Made by a program: the position numbers and the translations under genes
Part shown: positions 50,971-59,727 of the stretch, one piece after another
Layout of the letters: each line of letters opens with the position of its first letter
Numbering within the stretch: the first letter of the stretch is position 1
The notes under the pieces: generated by a model
What the model was told of the DNA's origin: nothing
The model's database searches: none
Seen by the model: the letters and a program-made list of their open reading frames with translations, nothing else
NCBI GenBank assembly: GCA_964595905.1
Contig: CAZQSU010000003.1
Location: 4,386-68,385, forward strand
From: JAFDWI01 sp964595905
GTDB taxonomy: Bacteria; Actinomycetota; Acidimicrobiia; Acidimicrobiales; Iamiaceae
Reading direction: 5' to 3'
DNA: 64,000 nucleotides

Positions 50971-51444
50971 GTGCGCATCCACGTCGCGGAATTCGGACCG
51001 CGCGACGCCGTCGGCATCGCACGGGCCCGGGCGATCCGGGCCGAGGTGTTCGTCGGCGAGTTCGCGGTGACCGAAACCGAGGAGTACGACGATCTCGACA
51101 CGGCGCCGGGCACGGTCCACGTGGTGGCCTGGGACGCATCCGGTGATCTCGGGACCGCCCGAGTGGTCGCCGATGCCGAACATGACGGCGTGGTCCACTT
51201 CACCCGCGTCGCGGTACGCACCGAAGGCCGTGGGCGGGGCGTGGGTCGGGCACTGATGGAGCGCTGTGAGGAGGTTGCGCTTGCCGCGGGCCGACGTCGT
51301 GGTCTGGCTCGCGTCACCGCCGAGCTGTCGGTCATGGAGCATGCCGTCGGCTTCTATCGGGCCTTGGGCTACACCGTCGGGCCCGAGGTGTACGTCGAGG
51401 TCCGGATCCCTCATCGCCGCGCCACGAAAACGCTGCGCGGATAG
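50971..51444 (+). CDS. GNAT family N-acetyltransferase
   Basis: 157 aa from GTG 50971, 14 bp after the dehydrogenase stop. The GNAT core is HFTRVAVRTEGRGRGVGRALMERCEEVAL (acetyl-CoA pyrophosphate loop R-x-x-G-x-G), followed by a MEHAVGFYRALGYTV substrate-strand motif. The N-terminal ARARAIRAEVFVGE resembles ElaA-type acetyltransferases. It may be co-transcribed with the ipdC operon, but a role in steroid breakdown is not apparent. Confidence 0.8.
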   Translation: MRIHVAEFGPRDAVGIARARAIRAEVFVGEFAVTETEEYDDLDTAPGTVHVVAWDASGDLGTARVVADAEHDGVVHFTRVAVRTEGRGRGVGRALMERCEEVALAAGRRRGLARVTAELSVMEHAVGFYRALGYTVGPEVYVEVRIPHRRATKTLRG

Positions 51445-51474
51445 GTCACCTCTGCCTCGGCTTGCGATTGATGA

Positions 51475-51495
51475 TCTCCAAGCTTCGCTTGGAGA
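51475..51495. terminator. Hairpin after the GNAT gene
   Basis: TCTCCAAG, loop CTTCG, CTTGGAGA: a perfect 8-bp stem with a UUCG-type loop, 30 bp after the stop of 50971-51444. It is followed by AAAGG with no T-tract. It probably ends the ipdC operon transcript. Confidence 0.5.
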
Positions 51496-51601
51496 AAGGC
51501 CATTGTGCACATTGGTCGGATACGCCTATCAGCGCATCCTCCAACGAGCTCGTCGCCCCGACGCGGGACTGAGCTGACCGCCACCGCCGTCCCGCCCGCG
51601 G

Positions 51602-52807
51602 TCAGGCGCGCCGGGCTTCGGCAAGCGCCTCGACGGACCGGCCACTCGACTCCCAGCCGATGACCGTGATGAATGCGCCGACCATGACGACGATCAGCGC
51701 CCACTCGAGCGGCAATCCGGCCGCGGCCAGGCCGATCGCTCCCAGGGCGATCGCGTCGGTGATCGCAGGGGTGACGATGCGGACCCAACGCATGGTCCGC
51801 CCGAGCAACACGGCGAGATTGCCGACCGCCAACAGGTAGATCGCGACCGGCAGCGCGACCGTCGCGGTCACCCCGGCGTGGCTGATCGAGGTGTGGCCGG
51901 CGAGTGCGCCGCCGGTGACCCGGAGCCCCGCGCCGATGGCCGCGATCGCGATGAACACCGGAATGTGCCCGTAGCCGAACAGGTAGCCCCGCGTGGGTCG
52001 GCCGACGAGGAGCTCACCGAAGGGGACGCTGAAATAGATCCACCACACCGCGAAGGTGATGCCGATGCCGGCGACGACCACGATGGCGGTCTGGGCGTCG
52101 ATCGTCTCCCGCCCACCGAGGATGCCACCCGAGGAGGCGACCGTGCCGACCACGCCTTCGCCCAGGGTGATGATCGCGAACGCCCGGTAGCGGTCGGCGA
52201 TGTGGAGGGGATGCCACGGCGTTCCCGCTGCTCCTCCCTGGGCGACCATCGGGACGATGAGTTCGGCGATCCCGAGGACGAGCACCACGGCGATCGCCGG
52301 GCCGAGCGGGATCTCGGCGATCGCCAACGCGATCCATCCGAGCTGCACCGCCACGAGTGCCACGACGTTCCGGTGCGCGACCCGGCGGAACGACGGCTCC
52401 CTCCGCGCCGTGCGCAGCCACAGGGCGACCATCGCGACCCGCATGACCACGTAGCCGGTGACCAGCAGGCGGATGTCCACGAACGTTCCCTCGACGATGC
52501 TCGCGAAGGTCGCCGGTAGTCCGAGGGCCAGGATGATGACCCCCACCATCTGGATCATCGTGCACGCCCGGTGGAACCAGTCGTCGGTGTCGAACGCCGA
52601 GGCGAACCACGAGTAGTTGATCCAACTCACCAGGATCGCCGTCATCGCGAAGACGAACCCCATCGTCCCGTCGCCGACGTTGCCCACCTCGACCAGGTCG
52701 GCGAAGTGGTCGGCCGCGACGCCGACCGACACGGCGTAGGTCAGGTCGAAGAGCAGCTCGAGCGGCGACGAGGACCGTTCGGTCACCTCGATCTCGGCCG
52801 CCGTCAT
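51602..52807 (-). CDS. Low temperature requirement protein A (LtrA) family membrane protein
   Basis: 401 aa from ATG 52807. The LtrA motif SSPLELLFDLTYAVSVGVAADHF occurs near residue 15, followed by about ten membrane helices with conserved WINYSWFASAFDTDDWFHRA and ITLGEGVVGTVAS. LtrA proteins are inner-membrane proteins of unknown biochemical function, first linked to low-temperature growth in Listeria. A variant hairpin (52833) lies upstream, between this gene and the aquaporin gene, which is on the same strand. Confidence 0.85.
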   Translation of the reverse strand: MTAAEIEVTERSSSPLELLFDLTYAVSVGVAADHFADLVEVGNVGDGTMGFVFAMTAILVSWINYSWFASAFDTDDWFHRACTMIQMVGVIILALGLPATFASIVEGTFVDIRLLVTGYVVMRVAMVALWLRTARREPSFRRVAHRNVVALVAVQLGWIALAIAEIPLGPAIAVVLVLGIAELIVPMVAQGGAAGTPWHPLHIADRYRAFAIITLGEGVVGTVASSGGILGGRETIDAQTAIVVVAGIGITFAVWWIYFSVPFGELLVGRPTRGYLFGYGHIPVFIAIAAIGAGLRVTGGALAGHTSISHAGVTATVALPVAIYLLAVGNLAVLLGRTMRWVRIVTPAITDAIALGAIGLAAAGLPLEWALIVVMVGAFITVIGWESSGRSVEALAEARRA

Positions 52808-52832
52808 CGTTGCACGACAGTACCGGCCCGTG

Positions 52833-52875
52833 CTTTGGAGCGTTGACCTCGGATACGGGTGCGAAGTCTCCAAAG
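52833..52875. repeat. Hairpin repeat variant F with compensatory stem
   Basis: 43 bp, the same length as copy D from CTTT to AAAG. Arms are CTTTGGAG and CTCCAAAG in place of CTTTGCAC and GTGCAAAG. The inner sequence GTTGAC and the terminal GGGTGCGAAG resemble copies D and E. Both arms changed together, keeping the pairing. Confidence 0.65.
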
Positions 52876-52902
52876 AACGAGCGCGGACCGCGAGCTTCCC
52901 GG

Positions 52903-53658
52903 TCAGTCGGCAGTGGGGACGGTTTGGGCCGCGAGTTGCTCGCCACTGGAGCTCAAGAACATGAACACGACTGCGGCGATCGCCCCGCCGACCAGCGGGG
53001 CGACGATGAACAGCCAGAGTTGCGACAACGCGTCACCGCCGGCGAACAGCGCCGGGCCGAAGCTGCGGGCCGGGTTCACCGACGTGCCCGTGAAGGGGAT
53101 CCCCAACAGGTGCACGGTGCTGAGCGCGAAGCCGATCGTCACTCCGGCGACGACCGACGAGTTCAACTTGGTGGTGGCCATCAGCACGGCGATCACGAAG
53201 ATGAAGGTGAGGATCACCTCGATGAGGAACGCGCCGCCCGCGCCGAGACCGACCATCGACGCCTTGCCGAACCCGTCTGCGCCGAGTCCTGTCTTCGACG
53301 TGTACAGGTCCGACTGCTCACACACGATCCACAGCAACAATGCGCCGATCGTGGCGCCGACGAACTGGGCGATCCAATAGCCGACGGCCTCGACGATGGT
53401 CATTCGTTTGGAGACGAGAAACCCGAGCGTGACCGCCGGGTTGACGTGGGCGCCGGAGATCGGCCCGATGACGGCGACCAGCACCAGCAGCACCAGTCCG
53501 AAGGCGAGCGCGGTGGCGACCACTCCGGCAGCCGGGCTGGCACCGGCGAATCCGCCACCGTTGATCCAATTGCCGAAGCTGAGGGTGGCCACCCCCACGG
53601 CGATGAACACCAGTATCCCGGTTCCGAGACACTCGGCGAAGAGCTTGCGAAGGTCCAT
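52903..53658 (-). CDS. Aquaporin / MIP family channel
   Basis: 251 aa from ATG 53658, with GGAG 7 nt upstream. Six membrane helices and both NPA boxes are present: SGAHVNPAVTLGF (about residue 65) and GTSVNPARSFGPAL (about 190). The residues around the pores (aromatic/Arg region R after NPA) fit a water-selective AqpZ-like channel better than a glycerol facilitator, but this is not certain. It is probably transcribed ahead of the LtrA gene, though a hairpin separates them. Confidence 0.9.
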   Translation of the reverse strand: MDLRKLFAECLGTGILVFIAVGVATLSFGNWINGGGFAGASPAAGVVATALAFGLVLLVLVAVIGPISGAHVNPAVTLGFLVSKRMTIVEAVGYWIAQFVGATIGALLLWIVCEQSDLYTSKTGLGADGFGKASMVGLGAGGAFLIEVILTFIFVIAVLMATTKLNSSVVAGVTIGFALSTVHLLGIPFTGTSVNPARSFGPALFAGGDALSQLWLFIVAPLVGGAIAAVVFMFLSSSGEQLAAQTVPTAD

Positions 53659-53778
53659 GAGAGACTCCACTTCCGCAGTCCGTTGTCGAGCCCCATCTTG
53701 CCACTGTGGCGTCGGTCACACACGGATACTGCGACCCGAACGGGGTCGATGGCCGTGTCGCCCGTTCGGCCCGCCCTC

Positions 53779-53784
53779 TACGGT
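53779..53784 (+). promoter_or_regulatory. Probable -10 box (TACGGT), leaderless
   Basis: TACGGT ends 6 nt before the RmlD-like ATG at 53791, without a Shine-Dalgarno sequence. Confidence 0.4.
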
Positions 53785-53790
53785 GAAGCC

Positions 53791-54657
53791 ATGACCTCTG
53801 AGACCGGCCGATCGAGCGTTCTCGTCACCGGCGGTGGCGGACAACTCGCGCGGGACGTGGTGCGTCGCTGCACCGAACGAGGCTGGCGGGTGCAGGCGCC
53901 ATCGCATGCCGAGCTGGATGTCACCGACCGCACCGCTGTCCTCGCTTGGCTGAGCAGCAGCCGTGTCGACGTCGTGATCAATGCCGCGGCCTGGTGTGAC
54001 CCGAACGGCTGTGAAGCCGACGCGCAACGTGCGTGGGCCGTGCACGCGATGGCGGTCCGCCATCTGGCCGAGGCGTGTCGCACGACCGGAGCGCACCTTT
54101 GCCAGATCTCGACCGACTACGTCTTCGACGGCACACCGGGAACGTCGCACACCGAATGGGATCCACCGGCTCCGGTGTCGGTGTATGGCCGCTCCAAACT
54201 CGGCGGTGAGCACGAGGTGCCCGACGGAGCCACGATCGTACGCACGTCACGGCTGTTGAGCCTGCACGGCAACAACGTGGCCCGGAATGTGCTCCGCCTC
54301 GCGGCCACGAATCCCGACCAGCAGTTCCGGTTCGACGCCTTCCACCGGGGCTGCGTGACCTTCACCACCGACCTCGCCGGTGTGATCGAGACGATCGCTG
54401 CCGCACGGCTGCCCGGCGTCTATCACGTCACGAACCAGGGAGTGACCACCTGGTACGAGTTCGTGCAGGCGTTGTTCGCCCTGGCCGGGCATGATCCGGG
54501 CCGCGTGGGCGCCGTCGAGGCCCCCGGATCGGCCGGTCCACTCGACCGGCCCGAATACTCGGTGCTCGACAACGTCGCACTGCCTGCGGCCGGGCTCGAA
54601 CTCCTGCCCGAGTGGCGAACGTCTGCGGCCCGCTTCGTCGAGACATTCCGAGCCTGA
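53791..54657 (+). CDS. dTDP-4-dehydrorhamnose reductase family (RmlD-like)
   Basis: 288 aa from ATG 53791. Cofactor motif VLVTGGGGQLARDVVRR, the typical RmlD NAAAWCDPNGCEADAQRAWAVHA, STDYVFDGTPG and the catalytic YGRSKLGGEHEV (YxxxK). The family reduces dTDP-4-dehydrorhamnose in cell-envelope sugar synthesis. No other rhamnose gene is nearby, so it may act on another nucleotide sugar or as a methionine adenosyltransferase regulatory-type homologue. Confidence 0.8.
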   Translation: MTSETGRSSVLVTGGGGQLARDVVRRCTERGWRVQAPSHAELDVTDRTAVLAWLSSSRVDVVINAAAWCDPNGCEADAQRAWAVHAMAVRHLAEACRTTGAHLCQISTDYVFDGTPGTSHTEWDPPAPVSVYGRSKLGGEHEVPDGATIVRTSRLLSLHGNNVARNVLRLAATNPDQQFRFDAFHRGCVTFTTDLAGVIETIAAARLPGVYHVTNQGVTTWYEFVQALFALAGHDPGRVGAVEAPGSAGPLDRPEYSVLDNVALPAAGLELLPEWRTSAARFVETFRA

Positions 54658-54734
54658 GGAGTGCCCGCTGCCCCATGCGTTCGTCGTCGCGGCACATGGC
54701 CCGGACATGGGGCGATCGAAGTCGTCTCGATAAC

Positions 54735-54749
54735 CTGACAGTGCGTCAG
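54735..54749. promoter_or_regulatory. Regulon palindrome 7 (CTGACAgtgCGTCAG)
   Basis: One mismatch in the left arm (CTGACA), the same substitution as in palindrome 5. It lies 62 bp before the FadA6 start and abuts a GATAAC sequence on its left that could serve as a -10 box. Confidence 0.75.
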
Positions 54750-54811
54750 ATTCGGAGGATCGGACCTGACCGGCCCGTTCGGATCCACGACCCCAGAAGG
54801 TGAGCGTCCCT

Positions 54812-55978
54812 GTGCCCGAGGCCTACATCGTCGATGCCGTTCGAACCCCCGTGGGGCGGCGCGGAGGGGGACTGTCCCAGGTCCATCCTGCGGACCTGGG
54901 CGCCCATCCGCTGACCGCGCTCATCGAGCGGACCGGCATCGACCCGGGTGCCGTCGAAGACGTCGTCTACGGCTGTGTCGACACGATCGGTGGCCAGGCG
55001 GGTGACATCGCCCGGACCTGTTGGTTGGCCGCGGGACTGCCCGACCACGTGCCGGGCACCACCGTCGACCGCCAGTGCGGGTCGTCTCAGCAGGCCGTGC
55101 ATTTCGCCGCGCAGGCGGTCATGTCGGGCACCAGCGACGTGGTGGTGGCCGGCGGCGTGCAGCAGATGTCCCAGATCCCGATCTCCGCCGCGATGCTGAC
55201 CGGCGCCGCGTACGGGTTCGACGATCCCTTCAGCGGGTCGACCGGGTGGGTCGAGCGTTACGGCACCCAGGAGGTGTCGCAGTTCCGCTCGGCCGAGATG
55301 ATCGCCGAGCGCTGGGACTGCAGCCGCGACGACATGGAGCACTTCGCCGTCGACTCGCACGAAAAAGCGATCCGGGCCCGGGCCGAAGGACGCTTCGAGG
55401 CCGAGATCGTCGCCTTGGGCGATGCCACGGCCGATGAAGGGCCACGCGAACCGAACTGGGAGAAGATCCGTTCGCTGCCCACGCTCACCGAAGGGGGCCG
55501 CGTCACCGCGGCGTGTGCGTCACAGATCTCCGATGCCGCGGTGGCCATGCTGATCGTCAACGAACAGGGCCTCGCCGACCACGGCCTGACCCCACGGGCA
55601 CGCATCCACCACCTCTCGGTGCTGGCCGACGACCCCGTGTGGATGCTCACCGCTCCGATCCCCGCCACCCGCCGGGCACTGGAGAAGACCGGCATGAGCC
55701 TCGACGACATCGATCTGGTCGAGATCAACGAGGCGTTCGCCCCGGTGGTGATGGCCTGGATGAAAGAACTCGACGCCGACCCGGCCAAGGTCAACGTCAA
55801 CGGTGGGGCGATCGCGCTGGGTCACCCGCTCGGCGCCACCGGTGCACGGCTGATGACCACGTTGTTGAACGAGCTGGAGCGCACCGGCGGCCGCTACGGA
55901 TTGCAGACCATGTGCGAGGGCGGCGGCCAGGCGAACGTCACCATCATCGAGAATCTCGGCATCGAACGCCTTGGCTGA
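54812..55978 (+). CDS. fadA6: FadA6-like thiolase (steroid ring catabolism)
   Basis: 388 aa from GTG 54812, preferred over GTG 54800 because AGAAGG then sits upstream. Thiolase features: TTVDRQCGSSQQAVHFAAQAVMSGTSDV with the nucleophilic Cys at about residue 90, EINEAFAPVVMAW (about 310), GGAIALGHPLGATGARL and the terminal MCEGGGQANVTIIE. The family's His and second Cys are present. The QCGSSQQA, QMSQIPIS and YGxQEVSQFR blocks match mycobacterial FadA6, which cleaves the beta-ketoacyl-CoA formed from the HIP propionate side chain. Monocistronic under palindrome 7. Confidence 0.9.
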   Translation: MPEAYIVDAVRTPVGRRGGGLSQVHPADLGAHPLTALIERTGIDPGAVEDVVYGCVDTIGGQAGDIARTCWLAAGLPDHVPGTTVDRQCGSSQQAVHFAAQAVMSGTSDVVVAGGVQQMSQIPISAAMLTGAAYGFDDPFSGSTGWVERYGTQEVSQFRSAEMIAERWDCSRDDMEHFAVDSHEKAIRARAEGRFEAEIVALGDATADEGPREPNWEKIRSLPTLTEGGRVTAACASQISDAAVAMLIVNEQGLADHGLTPRARIHHLSVLADDPVWMLTAPIPATRRALEKTGMSLDDIDLVEINEAFAPVVMAWMKELDADPAKVNVNGGAIALGHPLGATGARLMTTLLNELERTGGRYGLQTMCEGGGQANVTIIENLGIERLG

Positions 55979-55980
55979 GC

Positions 55981-56856
55981 TCAGAGCTTCATGAACTTGC
56001 GGACGCCGTAGTCCTTGATGCGGTCGGGGAGCAGGCGCGCGGCCAGCACGCTCAGCTTGCCGTCGATCCCGACCTGGTAGCGGGTCGCGGGGCGTTTCGC
56101 GTCGAGCGCCCGCATGACGACGTCGGCGGCCTTCGAGGGCGGCGCGCCCGAGGAGTCCTGCATCTCGATCCCCGCGCGGGTGCCGGCCATCAGGTCCGCG
56201 TAGCGCTCGAGCGCCTCGGCGGGGAGTTCTTCCTCGAGGCGGTCGGCGAGGCTGCGGCCCTTCTCCCAGATCGGGGTGGCGATGGCGCCGGGTTCGATGA
56301 CCACCACCGAGATGCCGGTGCCGACCAGTTCCATCCGCAGCGCGTCGGCGAGGCCTTCGACGGCGAACTTCGACGACGCGTAGGGGCCGAGCATGGGCGC
56401 GGCCATGCGGCCGCTGTTGGAGCCGATGAAGATGATGCGGCCGTGACCGCCGTGCCCGTCGTCGCCCCGACGCAGCAGTGGCATGGCCGCCTTCGTGACC
56501 GTGATCTGGCCGAAGACGTTCACGTCGAACTGCTCGCGCCACGTGTCCAGCGGCAGGTACTCGACGGGACCGCCGAGCGCGGTGCCCGCGTTGTTGACGA
56601 GCGCGGAGAGCCCGCCGTCGCCCAGAGCGTCGGCGATCGTGGCGAACGCGGATTCGACCTGGTGCTCGTCGGTCACGTCGATCGGTAGCGGGGTCAGTTC
56701 ACCACGGAGTCGAGCGGCATCGGCAGTGAGTCGTTCGGCGTCTTCGTCGCGGCGGACCCCTGCGAAGACCCGCCAACCCTCGGTCGCCAGACGGAGCGCG
56801 GTGGCATGGCCGATGCCCGTGGAGGCACCGGTCACGACGACGCTGCGGGCGGTCAC
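55981..56856 (-). CDS. Short-chain dehydrogenase/reductase (classical)
   Basis: 291 aa from GTG 56856, with GGGAG 7-11 nt upstream and a GTGA overlap with the Dabb gene. Motifs: VVVTGASTGIGHATALRL, LVNNAGTALGG, FIGSNSGRMAAP (Ser) and YASSKFAVEGLADALRMEL (YxxxK). The C-terminal region (about 190-291) contains KGRSLADRLEEELP and resembles actinobacterial retinol-dehydrogenase-like SDRs. Substrate unknown. It converges on fadA6 with 2 bp between the stops. Confidence 0.85.
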   Translation of the reverse strand: MTARSVVVTGASTGIGHATALRLATEGWRVFAGVRRDEDAERLTADAARLRGELTPLPIDVTDEHQVESAFATIADALGDGGLSALVNNAGTALGGPVEYLPLDTWREQFDVNVFGQITVTKAAMPLLRRGDDGHGGHGRIIFIGSNSGRMAAPMLGPYASSKFAVEGLADALRMELVGTGISVVVIEPGAIATPIWEKGRSLADRLEEELPAEALERYADLMAGTRAGIEMQDSSGAPPSKAADVVMRALDAKRPATRYQVGIDGKLSVLAARLLPDRIKDYGVRKFMKL

Positions 56857-57158
56857 TGCTCGCTCCCGTCGAAGTACTGGGTGCGCAGTGCCGTCTGAAG
56901 GATCGGAGCGATGCGCTGTTCGATCACCTGCACGTGGGCGGGATGGTTGCCATACGCATGCCACCCGGCCTCGTCGTCGAAGGTGGCGTGGACGCTCACC
57001 TGGGCGTTCTCGGTGCCGAGGCCGGCGTCGAGGTGGACCTCGTAGCTGCGCAGGTCGCCGATGGACTCGGGGAGGGGCCGCAGCCCGTCGACCACGGCCT
57101 GGTGCTGTTCGGGGGTGGACTCGGGCACGAATCGGAGCAGGACGATGTGGTGGAACAT
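56853..57158 (-). CDS. Dabb-domain (stress-responsive A/B barrel) protein
   Basis: 101 aa from ATG 57158. The ferredoxin-like Dabb fold is visible in FHHIVLLRFVPESTPEQHQAVVDGLRPLPESIGDLRSYEVHLDAG and the late VSVHATFDDEAGWHAYGNHPAHVQVIEQRIAPIL. Such proteins form dimeric alpha/beta barrels; some act in aromatic or polyketide chemistry, many are uncharacterised. It overlaps the SDR at 55981-56856 by GTGA, so the two likely form an operon. Confidence 0.8.
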   Translation of the reverse strand: MFHHIVLLRFVPESTPEQHQAVVDGLRPLPESIGDLRSYEVHLDAGLGTENAQVSVHATFDDEAGWHAYGNHPAHVQVIEQRIAPILQTALRTQYFDGSEQ

Positions 57159-57219
57159 GCGGTCCAGTGTCGCGCCCGGTGTGCCCGCGGGCATCGGCCT
57201 CGACGAGTCACCCGTTGCA

Positions 57220-57253
57220 CATTGTCTGATTGTATGACATCATTGAGACAATG
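57220..57253. promoter_or_regulatory. Inverted repeat upstream of the GntR operon
   Basis: CATTGTCT and AGACAATG (8 bp, perfect) are separated by 18 AT-rich nt containing ATGACAT. The element lies 17-51 bp before the GntR ATG at 57271 and is a plausible operator for that regulator, with the promoter inside it. Confidence 0.55.
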
Positions 57254-57270
57254 ACGGCGCAGGCCACGGC

Positions 57271-57687
57271 ATGAAGATCGAGGTCGATCTCGACTCGCCC
57301 GTGCCACCCTATGAACAGGTGCGGGGCCAGCTCGCGGCCTACCTCGACGCCGGCGTGTTGGCACCGGGCGACCGCCTGCCGTCGATCCGGCAACTTGCGA
57401 ACGACCTCGGCGTGGCGACCAACACCGTCCAGCGCGCGTACCGCGAACTGGAGGCCGAGGGGCTGATCCGTTCCCGCGGACGGCACGGCACGATCGTGTT
57501 GGAGCGGCCGGCCGACGCTGACGGCGTCGCGGCGATCACCCCGGCGATGAAGCGGGCTGCCGACCGGCTCGCCCGGGAGGCCGCTGCGGCGGGAGGAGGG
57601 CTCGACGACGTCGTCCGGGCCGCCCGAGCCGCGTTCCTCGGTTTACCTGACACCACGATCGACACGCAGAGGGGGAACGTCTCGTGA
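57271..57687 (+). CDS. GntR family regulator (YtrA-type, short)
   Basis: 138 aa from ATG 57271. The N-terminal wHTH is VPPYEQVRGQLAAYLDAGVLAPGDRLPSIRQLANDLGVATNTVQRAYRELEAEGLIRSRGRHGTIV. The C-terminal part is only a short helical segment, as in YtrA-type GntR proteins that control adjacent membrane-protein or ABC operons. It overlaps the membrane-protein gene by GTGA. An inverted repeat upstream suggests autoregulation. Confidence 0.85.
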   Translation: MKIEVDLDSPVPPYEQVRGQLAAYLDAGVLAPGDRLPSIRQLANDLGVATNTVQRAYRELEAEGLIRSRGRHGTIVLERPADADGVAAITPAMKRAADRLAREAAAAGGGLDDVVRAARAAFLGLPDTTIDTQRGNVS

Positions 57688-58742
57688 TTCTCGGTTTGGT
57701 GGCAGTTGTCGTGGTCTGCGCGGCGATCGTGTGGATGACCCCATTCGCCCGTCGCCCCGGCGGGCACCGGCTCGCCCGGTGGGTGGTGTTCGTTCTCGGA
57801 GCGATGGCCGCGCTCCTCGTGGTCGTGGAAATCGTTCCGAGCGAAGCGGCCGCCCCGGTCGTCCTCTTCGCGACCATTGCCTCGCTGGTGCTCGTGTTGC
57901 TCGCGCTCTGGGTCGTATCGGATGTCCCGAGCTCTCCCGCGCAACGCTGGGCCGAAGCCCACGGGGTGACGCTGGTGGATGCCAATCGCGCGTTCGTGGA
58001 GCGGTACGTCTCCGAGGGCCACCGCCTGCGAATGGTCTGCGGTTTCGGCGGCGCGATCGCCATCACCGCCCTTGGTCGCGGCCTCGGTATCAGTGTGCCG
58101 GTTCCGGGTTGGGTGGTGTTGATGGTCGGGTATCTGGGTGGGGTCGTGTGGTCCGAAGCGTGGCTCACCCGGCTGCCCGCGGGCACGAGGCGGAGCGCGT
58201 CGTTGACGCCCCGCCGACTGCGGAACTATCTGGCTGGACGGCTCAGGGTCGCCCAGGTCGTCGTGCCGGCCGTGGCGGTGGTCGTCGGCATCGTCGCGAT
58301 GGCCCTTCCCGCAACGCCCTCATCGGACCCGGTCACGATGGATCCGGCACCGGAAGCGGTGCTTCGCACCTCGGCGTTGCTGATCGGTCTCGCAGCCGGC
58401 CTCGTGGTGTTCGGCGTGGCCTGCTTGCAGCGCCACGTCGTGACCAAGCCCCAACCCGACGCCGACCCCGACCTGCTCGCCGCCGACGATGCGGTGCGGG
58501 CATCGTCGGTGCACCTGCTGAGTGGAACCGGTCTGGGCATCGTGCTCGGCGGGCTCACCTCGCAGGTGTGGCTGCTGGGCGACCTCGGAATCATCGGTAC
58601 AGGCACCGCCGGAGGGGTCGGGCTCGGGTGCACCTTGGCGGCCCTGATCGCCTGGCGCTACTACGGTCACCGGGCCTGGATCGTTCGACGCAGCGATCAT
58701 CCCGGTCTCATGGACTCTCGTCTCGGCCGAGTCGGTTCGTGA
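57684..58742 (+). CDS. Multi-pass membrane protein of unknown function
   Basis: 352 aa from GTG 57684, overlapping the GntR stop. About eight hydrophobic helices are visible in two groups (residues about 1-90 and 115-330), with a soluble loop AQRWAEAHGVTLVDANRAFVERYV between them. No family signature is recognised. Its place between a YtrA-type regulator and a lipoprotein-like partner (58739) resembles small envelope-transport operons, but no ATPase is present. Confidence 0.7.
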   Translation: MILGLVAVVVVCAAIVWMTPFARRPGGHRLARWVVFVLGAMAALLVVVEIVPSEAAAPVVLFATIASLVLVLLALWVVSDVPSSPAQRWAEAHGVTLVDANRAFVERYVSEGHRLRMVCGFGGAIAITALGRGLGISVPVPGWVVLMVGYLGGVVWSEAWLTRLPAGTRRSASLTPRRLRNYLAGRLRVAQVVVPAVAVVVGIVAMALPATPSSDPVTMDPAPEAVLRTSALLIGLAAGLVVFGVACLQRHVVTKPQPDADPDLLAADDAVRASSVHLLSGTGLGIVLGGLTSQVWLLGDLGIIGTGTAGGVGLGCTLAALIAWRYYGHRAWIVRRSDHPGLMDSRLGRVGS

Positions 58743-59674
58743 GCGGCGAGATCGGTGCCGGTCGGCGTCGCCCGCCGAGCCTGTACGCATTGGGGATAGT
58801 CGTGGTGACCACGCTGGTGGGATTCGGGCTGTATGTGAGGGGTCCCGTCAATCCCAACGTCGTGGTCGACCTGGGCGACTCGGATGGTGGTCCGCAGGGC
58901 GCGAGCCAATGGGCATGGACCATGATCGGCGCCCAGGGCTCCTTCGGGACGGGGCAGGGTGTGGGCCATTCGGGTCGTGTCGAGGCCGACCTGAAGATCA
59001 CCAACCACAGCTTCGCCCCGCTCCGCCTGACCAGCGTGCGTCTCGAGATGGCGGACTCGGACGATCGCGTCGCGCCGACCATCTCCCAGACGCGGGGCAT
59101 CCCGACCAAGGTGGGGCACGATGAGGCCGCGAGAGTGACGGTGACCGTGGATGCGCGGGCATGGTGCGCCGCGCATCCCGGAGACCGGTTCGAGTATCAG
59201 GTTCTCATCGATGCAAAGACCTCGTGGGGCATCACCCGGACGATCGGCCACAACGGCGAGGCCTCGTTCTCGTGCACCGAGGACCTGCTCCCACCCGCTG
59301 GCACGGCGCCCGCAGATGCGACCCTCGCCCGGGCGCACGTCGCCGATGCGTTCGCGACCGCGTACGACTTCTTCGCGCCCCCGGCGCAACGCAAGGCGAG
59401 CGTCGACGACCCCGCTGGTCTCGAGGCCGTGGTCGCGACGGCGCAGACGGGACCGTATGCCTCGGCACTCGACGACGTGCGGGTCGACATCACCGAGGTC
59501 GTGTTCACGTCAGCGACCGAGGCGGCCGTGCTGTACGACCTCGCTGGAGATCACGTGACCTACGCGACCGGCCGGATCGGCCACGCCCGCCTGGTCGACG
59601 GTCGCTGGAAGGTCACCCGGGCGACCGTGTGCGCGGATCTCGCCCTCGCCCAGATGACATGCCCGCCGGGCTGA
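58739..59674 (+). CDS. Hypothetical membrane-anchored extracytoplasmic protein
   Basis: 311 aa from GTG 58739, overlapping the previous stop by GTGA. A basic N-terminus and one hydrophobic helix (SLYALGIVVVTTLVGFGLYV, about residues 14-33) form a signal anchor. The rest looks extracytoplasmic: a beta-rich domain (about 60-190) with two Cys (CAAHPG and SFSCTEDL), then a region resembling low-activity NTF2-like folds (about 205-305; FATAYDFFAPPAQRKASV, DGRWKVTRATVC). Third gene of the GntR operon; function unknown. Confidence 0.65.
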   Translation: MSGEIGAGRRRPPSLYALGIVVVTTLVGFGLYVRGPVNPNVVVDLGDSDGGPQGASQWAWTMIGAQGSFGTGQGVGHSGRVEADLKITNHSFAPLRLTSVRLEMADSDDRVAPTISQTRGIPTKVGHDEAARVTVTVDARAWCAAHPGDRFEYQVLIDAKTSWGITRTIGHNGEASFSCTEDLLPPAGTAPADATLARAHVADAFATAYDFFAPPAQRKASVDDPAGLEAVVATAQTGPYASALDDVRVDITEVVFTSATEAAVLYDLAGDHVTYATGRIGHARLVDGRWKVTRATVCADLALAQMTCPPG

Positions 59675-59727
59675 GCCGCCACGGAGACTCCCGGGACCGC
59701 GACGCGGAGCCGTCCCGAGTCCGATGG

